Below, piece by piece: positions 6,830-12,386 of a DNA stretch of 25,808 nucleotides (position 1 is its first letter; each line of letters opens with the position of its first letter). This DNA comes from a virus. Location of the stretch: the IMG/VR virus record IMGVR_UViG_3300029448_000379, positions 1-25,808 of that record; one strand, given 5' to 3'. The position numbers and the translations under genes were made by a program. Below the pieces are notes generated by a model, which saw only the letters and a program-made list of their open reading frames with translations, searched no databases and was not told the DNA's origin.

Positions 6830-6911
6830 GCCAGTATCCTCTAAACTACAAAGCATCCAATCTATAATATCCTCATACTATTACTTACGAGGTCGAAAGG
6901 CGAGGACTGGC
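6830..6911. repeat. Inverted repeat in the convergent intergenic region
   Basis: GCCAGT (6830-6835) and CCTC (6838-6841) pair with GAGG (6902-6905) and ACTGGC (6906-6911), enclosing 60 bases. It starts three bases after the stop of the minus-strand nuclease gene. It looks like a structured 3' region or small RNA. A tRNA fold was tried and does not fit. Confidence 0.45.
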
Positions 6912-6913
6912 AA

Positions 6914-7705
6914 CTAGTAACCCCAAACTTCGATTCTGGCTTTTACAAGACTTTCTTCGTTCCACCACCAATCTGATGGATCAGGAATTATTGATCTAAC
7001 AATATCCTCTTTATCATCCATACGAAGTAAGTAGTGTTCCATAGAAAGTACCATGTGATTAACCATCTTCAAATATTGGTTAGTGTTTCCTACTTCAAAA
7101 GGAACTACTGCAGTAGGTTTTGTTTTATAGTAAGTACCATATAACAAATTTTGCCTAGCATTAGTTGCTTTTGCATAAATCGATTGTTGCATAGCATGAG
7201 TATTTGGTATTGATTTAGGCATAGTCTTAGAAGTTTTAAGATCTATATAAAAATCTTCTTTAGTTTCTTTATCTTCAAAATGAAAATCAGTATAACCAAT
7301 AATAGGAATATCCATTATTGTAGTTTCAACTTTTTCTTGAAACCCTATTAATTCCCAATTTTGTTTTTCAAAGTATTTATAAAATTCTTCTAATAAAGGT
7401 AATAAAGAATTTCTTTCTTTAGTAATATCATCATGAAAAACATCTTTTAGTTTTTCGTCATATTGATAATACATGCTTTTCTTAGCATTTTCTAAAGTAT
7501 CGCCTTTCAATAACATATGCAAACCATGTTCTACTGAACTACCTCGTTCCATCGCAGGACTAGTCGGAAATTTAAAACCGAATATTCTTTGCAATGCCCA
7601 TTGAGGTCTTTTAGTAGCAAATTGATTTATATGCGACCAAGATAATGGGAGCAGAGGTTTCTCTAACTCCCATTTATCAAAACATAATGTATCTATTGAT
7701 TTCAT
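6914..7705 (-). CDS. PD-(D/E)XK nuclease (RecB/Cas4-like exonuclease)
   Basis: 263 residues. Core motifs appear in order: ERGSSVEHGLHML (E59), GYTDF (D140), YIDLKTSKT (D155, K157) and QQSIYAKAT (Q174, Y177). These form the metal-binding active site of the RecB/Cas4-type PD-(D/E)XK superfamily. It probably degrades or processes DNA ends during replication and recombination. There are no cysteine ligands for an iron-sulphur cluster, so it is closer to phage lambda-exonuclease-like or RecB-domain proteins than to true Cas4. It is the last gene of the minus-strand operon and starts by ATGA overlap with the 57-residue gene upstream. Confidence 0.85.
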   Translation of the reverse strand: MKSIDTLCFDKWELEKPLLPLSWSHINQFATKRPQWALQRIFGFKFPTSPAMERGSSVEHGLHMLLKGDTLENAKKSMYYQYDEKLKDVFHDDITKERNSLLPLLEEFYKYFEKQNWELIGFQEKVETTIMDIPIIGYTDFHFEDKETKEDFYIDLKTSKTMPKSIPNTHAMQQSIYAKATNARQNLLYGTYYKTKPTAVVPFEVGNTNQYLKMVNHMVLSMEHYLLRMDDKEDIVRSIIPDPSDWWWNEESLVKARIEVWGY

Positions 7706-7875
7706 TTTTTCTTACCGAAATGTTTTTTGAAATCTTTAGACAACATTTTATTAACAGCAGAACTACTATAAGGTTGTTTCGCTAAATGCGGATTTTCTTT
7801 TAGTATTTTTCTTTCTAACTGTTTTTCTTCTTCTTTAAGGTTTTCTTCGTAAGCCCATTGACTAGATTTACTCAT
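7702..7875 (-). CDS. Small charged protein coupled to the nuclease (57 aa)
   Basis: This 57-residue frame has a perfect AGGAGG site 5 bases before its ATG (start at 7875), and its TGA overlaps the nuclease ATG. The product is very rich in K and E (YEENLKEEEKQLERKILKEN) and ends in KDFKKHFGKKK. It is mostly helical by eye. It could be a partner of the downstream nuclease. No family was recognised. Confidence 0.8.
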   Translation of the reverse strand: MSKSSQWAYEENLKEEEKQLERKILKENPHLAKQPYSSSAVNKMLSKDFKKHFGKKK

Positions 7876-7883
7876 TATACCTC

Positions 7884-8078
7884 CTATTGTATAAGTTTAT
7901 ATTCAGCAAAATGCTTACCATTTTTGCTAATATTAGTGCATTCTATATTATAACCCATTTGATTTAAATCAAATATTCTAGCACTAAGACGAAAACAACC
8001 AAACAATTTGAGTGCTTTCATAGGGTTTAATTTTTTACCTTTTTTAAGGTAATTAATTATATCGTTATTTTGGCTCAT
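7884..8078 (-). CDS. Small helix-turn-helix protein
   Basis: 64 residues with an AAGGAGG site. The sequence INYLKKGKKLNPMKALKLFG, then CFRLSARIFDLNQMGYNIE, fits the short phage helix-turn-helix type (HTH_39-like): a first helix ending in KKGK, a recognition helix starting at MKALKLFG, and a wing of N-I-E-C. Such proteins are candidate regulators of early transcription or parts of excision/replication machinery. No regulated site can be named from the sequence. Confidence 0.75.
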   Translation of the reverse strand: MSQNNDIINYLKKGKKLNPMKALKLFGCFRLSARIFDLNQMGYNIECTNISKNGKHFAEYKLIQ

Positions 8079-8087
8079 AAAACCTCC

Positions 8088-8447
8088 TTAGATATGTTTT
8101 GCCAATTCCCTTTCATTAACAGATTTAGTTCGTAAATCATTACGAAAGGACTTAAAGGTTTCGTATCTAATTTTAGCACGATTCCTTTTCCCCAGAACTT
8201 TTTTATAAAGTTCTAGAAACTCTTTGTATTGCCCACTAGTATAAATGTGCGCATTTAATTCAGCAGTATTTTTATATTCGCTGTTCATGAACATTTTAGT
8301 AAGTTCACTAATTAATACTTTCTCATTTTTTTTTAAAACATCAAGAGCAGTATCTTCGTCAGCAAATAATAATCCAAGTTTATCTTCTAAGTAAGATAAA
8401 GCATTAGGATCAAAACCTATATTTGCGTATTCAGTATTTTCTTCCAT
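8088..8447 (-). CDS. Hypothetical helical protein
   Basis: 119 residues; the ATG directly abuts the stop of the HNH gene, and AAAGGAGG precedes it. It is acidic at the N-terminus and basic at the C-terminus (KRNRAKIRYETFKSFRNDLR). Mostly helical pattern, no cysteines, no transmembrane segment. No family was recognised. Placement between HNH and HTH genes suggests DNA metabolism, which is weak inference. Confidence 0.7.
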   Translation of the reverse strand: MEENTEYANIGFDPNALSYLEDKLGLLFADEDTALDVLKKNEKVLISELTKMFMNSEYKNTAELNAHIYTSGQYKEFLELYKKVLGKRNRAKIRYETFKSFRNDLRTKSVNERELAKHI

Positions 8448-8720
8448 TTAACCTCCTTTTTCTTTAATCATAAACTTAACTACATTTTTAAGTTCTTCAT
8501 TAAACTGTTTATCTTTATCTGTTTTAATATGACATTCCCTACAAAGAGGAATTAAATTATCAATTGAATCTCTGATTTTTTTAGGATCGCCACCTTGACC
8601 ACGACCTATTATATGATGAATATCTACTGCAGGTTTTCCGCAATTCTGTGCCCAACAATCTGGTGTGTATTGATCGCCGAAACCCCAATATTTAAAAAAA
8701 ATTCTGGTATGTCTTTTCAT
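8448..8720 (-). CDS. HNH endonuclease
   Basis: 90 residues. It shows the HNH signature: DIHHIIGRGQGGDPKKIRDS around H35/H36, then DNLIPLCRECH with N55 and H64. A zinc knuckle is formed by C22/C27 and C60/C63. It probably cuts or nicks DNA using one divalent metal. Its small size matches phage NinG-like or recombination-associated HNH proteins rather than the 100-150 residue packaging HNH enzymes, and it is far from the terminase. No clear ribosome site precedes the ATG. The 5' region instead contains a long inverted repeat (8725-8828). Confidence 0.9.
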   Translation of the reverse strand: MKRHTRIFFKYWGFGDQYTPDCWAQNCGKPAVDIHHIIGRGQGGDPKKIRDSIDNLIPLCRECHIKTDKDKQFNEELKNVVKFMIKEKGG

Positions 8721-8724
8721 CTTT

Positions 8725-8828
8725 TATGAGGAGTAAGGTATAATATAATGGGTGGATAATAACCACAAACTCCTATTATACTTTTATTAAAAATAACTAG
8801 TATATTTTTAACTACGATACTCCTCATA
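8725..8828 (-). promoter_or_regulatory. Structured 5' region of the HNH operon (11-bp inverted repeat)
   Basis: TATGAGGAGTA (8725-8735) and TACTCCTCATA (8818-8828) are perfect inverted repeats. Inside lie further pairs: TTAAAAATA with TATTTTTAA, GTATAAT (8738-8744) with ATTATAC (8774-8780), and GTGG with CCAC. The minus-strand transcript could fold into a three-way junction. TATAAT-like -10 sequences occur on both strands, so a promoter or operator is equally possible. The region follows a terminator, so the HNH operon probably needs its own promoter here. Confidence 0.5.
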
Positions 8829-8841
8829 GAAAATGAAATAA

Positions 8842-8859
8842 GGGGGAAATTAATCCCCC
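8842..8859 (-). terminator. Rho-independent terminator
   Basis: GGGGGA/TCCCCC stem (8842-8847 with 8854-8859) with a six-base loop. In the minus direction it is followed by TTATTTCATTTT. It lies 7 bases beyond the stop of the OB-fold-like gene. Confidence 0.8.
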
Positions 8860-8866
8860 ATATATC

Positions 8867-9277
8867 TTATATAAAATATTTTTGATAAGTAGCCATAGCC
8901 ATAGAAGTAAGGGCATCAATATCATTAATTTGAAAGTTGCCACTACCCATAGCACGACCAACAACACCTGTGACGAAAATATTTCTATTTGGATCATTAG
9001 ATACTGCTGTTCTTGTAGGCTCTGGTGTATATGTTTGTTGAGGTGCTTGTTGCACTTGTGGTTGTTGACCTTGCGCCATAACACCCATAACATTCGTATA
9101 AGTATTACCATTCTTGCTAGTTTTAGTATTTATAGCAGTATAAGTAATATCGTCACCATCATTGATATTAATAAATTCACGACAATATAATCTTTGCCCA
9201 TCTATTAAATCAATCGTATAGTTTGGTTCATTATTTTCTGTATTGTTCCAAACTTTTTTCACTTTGCCATTTTGCAC
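8867..9277 (-). CDS. OB-fold-like small protein, candidate ssDNA-binding
   Basis: 136 residues starting at GTG 9277, chosen because AGGAGG lies 4 bases before it. The first 65 residues alternate beta-like strands (YTIDLIDGQRLYCREFIN, ITYTAINTKTSKNGNTYTNV) as in an OB fold. A Q/P/T-rich linker follows (residues about 68-90). The last 40 residues (RNIFVTGVVGRAMGSGNF, then INDIDALTSMAMATYQKYF) form a conserved-looking helical tail. The layout is like single-stranded DNA-binding proteins with a flexible linker, but the typical acidic SSB tip is absent, so the call is tentative. Confidence 0.55.
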   Translation of the reverse strand: MQNGKVKKVWNNTENNEPNYTIDLIDGQRLYCREFININDGDDITYTAINTKTSKNGNTYTNVMGVMAQGQQPQVQQAPQQTYTPEPTRTAVSNDPNRNIFVTGVVGRAMGSGNFQINDIDALTSMAMATYQKYFI

Positions 9278-9298
9278 AAATCCTCCTTCGGATTATTA

Positions 9299-9598
9299 TT
9301 ATTTATTTAGGACATTATATCCTCTACCCTCTAAACAATTATTGACCAAATCATCTTTGGTTTTTAGTTTAGGGGATAGCCATAGCACTCGCCATCTAAG
9401 GGCATTATATACTTTTTTAGAAGCATTTGAAACCTCATTAGTATTGTCGTTTGCTATATCTTTGCAAGTATATAAGTCATCATGAAATCTATTATGATCG
9501 CCCTGTATATTTGCAGAACTCTTACCCCTACTATCTACAATAGGGGTATGAGAACAACTGATTATAAAAAGAAAAGATAAAACAATAAAAATTTTCAT
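9299..9598 (-). CDS. Small lipoprotein
   Basis: 99 residues. A signal peptide with lipobox, MKIFIVLSFLFIISC, gives a lipid-modified C15. The following serine rather than aspartate favours outer-membrane sorting. The mature part has two more cysteines (YTCKD, NNCLEGRGYNV) likely to form a disulphide. The style resembles small bacterial lipoproteins with a D-L-x-x-C motif. Phage lipoproteins expressed early often block superinfection at the receptor, and this one sits in the early-type minus-strand operon, so that role is plausible but unproven. Its start overlaps the upstream small gene as ATGA. Confidence 0.8.
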   Translation of the reverse strand: MKIFIVLSFLFIISCSHTPIVDSRGKSSANIQGDHNRFHDDLYTCKDIANDNTNEVSNASKKVYNALRWRVLWLSPKLKTKDDLVNNCLEGRGYNVLNK

Positions 9599-9756
9599 AT
9601 TAACTCCCTCATTAAATGTTTTCTTTTTTTATTAAACATTACATACATTTCTAGATTTTTTTCTTTTCTGCACTGACATAAGAAACCTACGATTATTTCG
9701 TAGGCTTCTATGTTGTGATCAGCATAAGATGTTTGTCTAGTAAGTAGTTTAATCAT
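9595..9756 (-). CDS. Small protein between DUF932 and lipoprotein genes (53 aa)
   Basis: 53 residues with ATGA overlaps at both ends: its ATG (9756) overlaps the DUF932 stop, and its TGA (9595-9597) overlaps the lipoprotein ATG. The product has a TSYADHNIEAYEIIVGFLCQ segment and a C-C pair (CQCRK), then a basic helical tail. No family was recognised. The exact coupling is the main support. Confidence 0.75.
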   Translation of the reverse strand: MIKLLTRQTSYADHNIEAYEIIVGFLCQCRKEKNLEMYVMFNKKRKHLMRELI

Positions 9757-10670
9757 AGTAATTGATTACTTCTGATAGGATCAAAAGCAATATTTTCCCA
9801 TTGTTTAGATCTAAAGAATAATAAAACTTGATTTTTATTACTTTCTTCAATGTTATAAAACTTTGAATCTTCTTTATAATCATATAACTCAGGGTGTGTT
9901 GCCCAATTAGTTAAAGCATTATAAAATGCCCAAACAGTATCATCTAAATTTACTGCTTCTTTTTTATATTGAGCTAACAACCAACCAAGCAATTTTTCTT
10001 TATGGTCAGTATTTTTTTTCTTAGTGGCTTTTCTTTTACAAATAGTTTGCTTTAATGCTAACTCAACATCTTTTACAGATATTTTTGTAGTAGCCATAGT
10101 TTTAAAATAAGGTTCCATTTCAAAAAATTTTTCGGTTGATGAATTAAATATACTCACTAGGTTTTCTACATCAAAACCAACAGTATGACGAAAAGCGAAT
10201 ACTAATTGCCAAATGGCTTGTAGCATTCCATTATCACATTCTAATCGTTTAGGAGTAGAGTCAGAAATATTACAAAGTGATCCGTCATGTGAAGATTTTG
10301 CAGTTTGTGTAAACTGAACTAGATCGCCAACTTTCGGCTCAATAGTTAAATCTTTCATAATAACTTCTCGCTTGAATCTTCTGCCACCATCAATTAAAAA
10401 GTCTTTGCATATAAAATTACTATTTTTTAACAAACCAGATTTTTCTAATCCTTCAGTTTGTTTTTCAATAATATCATAATATTGCGTAGGCTCATAACGA
10501 TTACCAACGATTGATAAAGGTTGTTCAGTATCAGTGCGTACTAAAACGCTATGATCTGGAACATCAATTCTATCATCTACACTGTTTAGAAATGACATAG
10601 GTTTTAGCTCAACCTTAAAATGTAATTTTTCAGGAATTGCTAAATTATTTTCTTGAGTATGTATTAACAT
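9753..10670 (-). CDS. DUF932 (phage/plasmid-like) protein
   Basis: 305 residues, perfect AAAGGAGG site. The N-terminal VLVRTDTEQPLSIVGNRYEP, followed by TQYYDIIE, is the DUF932 hallmark, supported by VGDLVQFTQTAKSSHDGS, CDNGMLQAIW and FRHTVGFDVENL. This family is widespread on phages and plasmids. Its function is unproven, though association with replication or DNA transfer is often suggested. The 5' untranslated region contains a hammerhead ribozyme (10687-10742) ending just before the ribosome site, so the mRNA should be processed to a short leader. Confidence 0.85.
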   Translation of the reverse strand: MLIHTQENNLAIPEKLHFKVELKPMSFLNSVDDRIDVPDHSVLVRTDTEQPLSIVGNRYEPTQYYDIIEKQTEGLEKSGLLKNSNFICKDFLIDGGRRFKREVIMKDLTIEPKVGDLVQFTQTAKSSHDGSLCNISDSTPKRLECDNGMLQAIWQLVFAFRHTVGFDVENLVSIFNSSTEKFFEMEPYFKTMATTKISVKDVELALKQTICKRKATKKKNTDHKEKLLGWLLAQYKKEAVNLDDTVWAFYNALTNWATHPELYDYKEDSKFYNIEESNKNQVLLFFRSKQWENIAFDPIRSNQLL

Positions 10671-10686
10671 AATACCTCCTTTTAAT

Positions 10687-10742
10687 TTTCTGTTTCGTTC
10701 TTAATGAACTCATCAGGCATACAAAAAAGTATACGACAGAAA
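10687..10742 (-). ncRNA. Type III hammerhead ribozyme 1
   Basis: Read on the minus strand. Stem III is UUUCUGU (10742-10736) with ACAGAAA (10693-10687), 7 bp. The cleavage triplet is GUC, ending at 10735. Stem I is GUAUAC (10734-10729) with GUAUGC (10722-10717), 6 bp with one G-U, loop of six U. The core CUGAUGA is at 10716-10710. Stem II is GUUC/GAAC (10709-10706, 10700-10697), loop AUUAA. GAAA is at 10696-10693. Cleavage is predicted between 10735 and 10734. Every conserved hammerhead core base is present. It sits immediately upstream of the ribosome site of the DUF932 gene. Confidence 0.95.
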
Positions 10743-10762
10743 GGGGGATAATTAAATCCCCC
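10743..10762 (-). terminator. Strong hairpin directly 5' of hammerhead 1
   Basis: GGGGGAT (10743-10749) pairs with ATCCCCC (10756-10762), loop of six A/T bases. In the minus transcript it is followed by UUUCUGUC, which is also the 5' strand of hammerhead stem III. It may act as a partial terminator. After ribozyme cleavage it would cap the 3' end of the upstream RNA. Confidence 0.7.
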
Positions 10763-10769
10763 CCTATAT

Positions 10770-10841
10770 TTAAAGCCAATGTGGTAATGCTAACATTAAA
10801 GTGCTAGCAAATAATAATAAAATAAACCAATGAGTAGGCAT
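10770..10841 (-). CDS. Single-TM micro-protein (23 aa)
   Basis: A 23-residue frame preceded by AAGGAGG, 5 bases before the ATG. Nearly the whole product is one transmembrane helix (WFILLLFASTLMLALPHWL), after a short polar start. Such peptides in phages can be inhibitors or modulators of membrane proteins. No specific function is known. The strong ribosome site is the main evidence. Confidence 0.65.
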   Translation of the reverse strand: MPTHWFILLLFASTLMLALPHWL

Positions 10842-10877
10842 AAACCCTCCTTATAGTTAGTGATCTGTCATCTTCAG

Positions 10878-10920
10878 TACAGGTAGATCAATTCCTGTAG
10901 AGAGGGATATAAATCCCTCT
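10878..10920 (-). other. Tandem hairpins between two small genes
   Basis: AGAGGGAT (10901-10908) pairs perfectly with ATCCCTCT (10913-10920). Next to it TACAGG (10878-10883) pairs with CCTGTA (10894-10899). They lie between the 41-residue and 23-residue genes. There is no U-tract in the minus direction, so RNA stabilisation is more likely than termination. Confidence 0.6.
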
Positions 10921-10925
10921 TTCGA

Positions 10926-11051
10926 CTATTTTTTATTTGGATAAATTTTATAAAAAAAAATATCGCCATTAATCCAATAACTAGTACCCCAAACAAAATA
11001 ATTAATATCATTTTTATCTAAGGTGCATGGACTTGGTAATAAATGTCCCAT
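10926..11051 (-). CDS. Small protein (41 aa)
   Basis: The ATG at 11051 overlaps the preceding stop (TAATG) and has AAGGAGG before it. The product is rich in aromatics (DINYFVWGTSYWINGDIFFY). It has no signal peptide and no recognised family. A tandem hairpin follows. Confidence 0.7.
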   Translation of the reverse strand: MGHLLPSPCTLDKNDINYFVWGTSYWINGDIFFYKIYPNKK

Positions 11052-11386
11052 TATTCCTCCTTGTTTTTAAGTTCTGGTAATTCAACTTGTGAAACATGAA
11101 AAACTGAAAATCTTTTAAATTGTGGTTTCTTAGGATTTTCGTTATTAAGAAATCGCACAAGACTCGCAACAGTTTTAGTTTCTTTCGGTACAATACCACC
11201 GATAGAAAAAGTTTGATTAAAAGTGATAAACTCCCCATCATAACCAGTCTTTTTTAGAATATCTAAATTTTTGCCTGTGTAAGCAATTTTAGTAACATAG
11301 TTAATATACTTTTTTTCTTTTGGTACTGTAAATTCAACACCATTTTTCATAAAAGTATTTTCGTTTATTTGGATTATATTTGACAT
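11051..11386 (-). CDS. Hypothetical early protein (111 aa)
   Basis: 111 residues, ribosome site AAGGAGAG. The sequence has several beta-like strands (NGVEFTVPKEKKYINYVTKI, FITFNQTFSIGGIVPKETKT) and ends in an acidic KNKEE tail. No family was recognised. Its leader carries hammerhead ribozyme 2, ending about 20 bases before the start codon. Confidence 0.7.
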   Translation of the reverse strand: MSNIIQINENTFMKNGVEFTVPKEKKYINYVTKIAYTGKNLDILKKTGYDGEFITFNQTFSIGGIVPKETKTVASLVRFLNNENPKKPQFKRFSVFHVSQVELPELKNKEE

Positions 11387-11407
11387 AGTCTCTCCTTATT
11401 GTAATTT

Positions 11408-11457
11408 CTGTTTCGGTTATACAAAACCTCATCAGCATAACTATTTGTTATGGACAG
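11408..11457 (-). ncRNA. Type III hammerhead ribozyme 2
   Basis: Minus strand. Stem III is CUGU (11457-11454) with ACAG (11411-11408), 4 bp. The GUC triplet ends at 11453. Stem I is CAUAAC (11452-11447) with GUUAUG (11441-11436), loop AAAUA. Core CUGAUGA is at 11435-11429. Stem II is GGUU/AACC (11428-11425, 11418-11415), loop UUGUAU. GAAA is at 11414-11411. Cleavage is predicted between 11453 and 11452. Stem I is perfect. Stem III is short, and a stable hairpin (11459-11484) abuts it. Same orientation and layout as ribozyme 1. Confidence 0.9.
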
Positions 11458-11458
11458 T

Positions 11459-11484
11459 GCTAGTTTCTGTTGCCAAGTACTAGC
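11459..11484 (-). other. Hairpin directly 5' of hammerhead 2
   Basis: GCTAGT (11459-11464) pairs with ACTAGC (11479-11484), 14-base loop. It is one base away from the ribozyme stem III, matching the hairpin that precedes ribozyme 1. It could stack on stem III or protect the 3' end after cleavage. Confidence 0.65.
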
Positions 11485-11498
11485 GAACTCCGATACAA

Positions 11499-11720
11499 TC
11501 AATTATTGAGTAATAAACTTCTATAAGAAGCACCAACAAAGCTACTTCCATAAGAAATTTGTTTACCAGCAAGAATTTTTAATTCTGATTTTAATTCTTT
11601 AATATATTCAGAATTATCAATAACTATATCTAAACTATTTTTTTTAGATAAACTTTCTTGCAACTCAATGAAATTGACCAAATTATCAATTTTTAATTTT
11701 AATTGTTTTTGATCTATCAT
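11499..11720 (-). CDS. Hypothetical protein, first gene of the minus-strand block (73 aa)
   Basis: The ATG at 11720 gives 73 residues. An in-frame TTG at 11735 would lie inside hammerhead 3 and is rejected. The N-terminal half is helical and charged (MIDQKQLKLKIDNLVNFIEL), with a second helix (YIKELKSELKILAGKQ) and a S/Y/G-rich end. No ribosome site precedes it: hammerhead ribozyme 3 ends at 11722, one base before the ATG. It is the first gene after the divergent region. No family was recognised. Confidence 0.65.
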   Translation of the reverse strand: MIDQKQLKLKIDNLVNFIELQESLSKKNSLDIVIDNSEYIKELKSELKILAGKQISYGSSFVGASYRSLLLNN

Positions 11721-11721
11721 A

Positions 11722-11773
11722 TTTGTTTCGACCAAGTAGGTCTCATCAGTTTAGCTTAATTGCTAAAAACAAA
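11722..11773 (-). ncRNA. Type III hammerhead ribozyme 3
   Basis: Minus strand. Stem III is UUUGU (11773-11769) with ACAAA (11726-11722), 5 bp. The triplet is GUU, ending at 11768. Stem I is UUUAGC (11767-11762) with GCUAAA (11755-11750), loop AAUUAA. Core CUGAUGA is at 11749-11743. Stem II is GACC/GGUC (11742-11739, 11733-11730), loop UACUU. GAAA is at 11729-11726. Cleavage is predicted between 11768 and 11767. GUU is a permitted but less usual triplet than GUC, so activity may be lower than for ribozymes 1 and 2. Confidence 0.87.
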
Positions 11774-12119
11774 AGGAGGAGGATTTTTCGCATAAACTTA
11801 TTCCTAATTAAAAATGATGATAAGCCAATCAATTTAGTCTATGACCAATGCCCTAACGCAAAGGAGAATGTTTTTTTTAAATATGAAAACTCTTATCAGT
11901 ACCGAATGAAAGTACTACGAACGATAAAGAGAACAAAAACAATCGGACACATTCGTATCTCTATTCGCCACTGTTAATGAAAACTGACATTGAATAGAAA
12001 ATCTTATTAACATACTAAAAATAAAAGTTGCCCAAAGGTAGCTGAAAGAACTAGAATTTGCTAATAAACTAGAAACAATATTCCCCTGCAATGGATTTTT
12101 AGATTTTTTTGTTAATATG

Positions 12120-12136
12120 TGAAACCGAGAATTTAA
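12120..12136 (+). repeat. Repeated motif, copy A
   Basis: TGAAACCGAGAATTTAA, flanked by TGTTAA (12110-12115) pairing with TTAACA (12133-12138). It shares 14 consecutive bases with copy C and 14 of 17 bases with copy B. Confidence 0.6.
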
Positions 12137-12248
12137 CATAGGTTAACTATAAATTGTTCTAGTTTAAAAAAAACAATTATTTTATAAATTTATAATTTTT
12201 TTTATGATTTAATGGTTTTGTTGGTTTTTATTGCTATAGTTCAATATT

Positions 12249-12265
12249 TAAAACGCAGAATTTAA
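12249..12265 (+). repeat. Repeated motif, copy B (diverged)
   Basis: TAAAACGCAGAATTTAA, about 130 bases from copy A and 150 from copy C. The same AGAATTTAA end is kept, with changes in the middle. Confidence 0.45.
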
Positions 12266-12323
12266 TGCTACAACGATAAAACTGTATAGGGTGGTATGAT
12301 TAATCAACTTTTTATCTTATTAC

Positions 12324-12351
12324 TTGACGAGGTGGTTTAAATTTATATATA
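12324..12351 (+). promoter_or_regulatory. Rightward promoter for the replication/late block
   Basis: TTGACG at 12324-12329 and TATATA at 12346-12351 with a 16-base spacer (TATAAA at 12348-12353 gives 18). The transcript would begin near 12358 and include the hairpin at 12387-12424 before the ATG at 12430. Confidence 0.6.
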
Positions 12352-12386
12352 AAGTTTGAAGCATATACCTCCTAGTAATGCAATTA

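Noticed and set aside
6753-6859. A 34-residue minus-strand frame running through the terminator.
   Set aside because: No ribosome site and it would have to span the strong terminator hairpin.
6786-6913. Possible tRNA on either strand (partial T-loop-like TTCAATC and GGTCGAAA sequences).
   Set aside because: No strand gives a 7-bp acceptor with matching T- and anticodon arms; the only good pairing is the simple inverted repeat reported.
6914-7705. Cas4 and CRISPR association for the PD-(D/E)XK nuclease.
   Set aside because: No cysteine cluster for an iron-sulphur centre, no Cas1/Cas2 and no repeat-spacer array in the window.
8717-8827. A 36-residue minus-strand frame with ATGA overlap to the HNH gene.
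   Set aside because: No ribosome site, composition not convincing, and the sequence is better explained by the inverted repeat and promoter-like elements.
11771-11800. Strong plus-strand AAAGGAGGAGG resembling a ribosome site.
   Set aside because: No start codon follows at a usable distance; probably incidental to the complementary minus-strand sequence.
11723-12139. Open frames on plus (11723-11977) and minus (12139-11915) in the divergent region.
   Set aside because: They start at TTG or without ribosome sites, overlap hammerhead 3 or each other, and are not protein-like in composition.
12320-12364. 14-codon minus-strand frame after AGGAGG (12373-12368), possible leader peptide.
   Set aside because: Spacing of only three bases and no downstream gene nearby; it lies on the opposite strand of the promoter.
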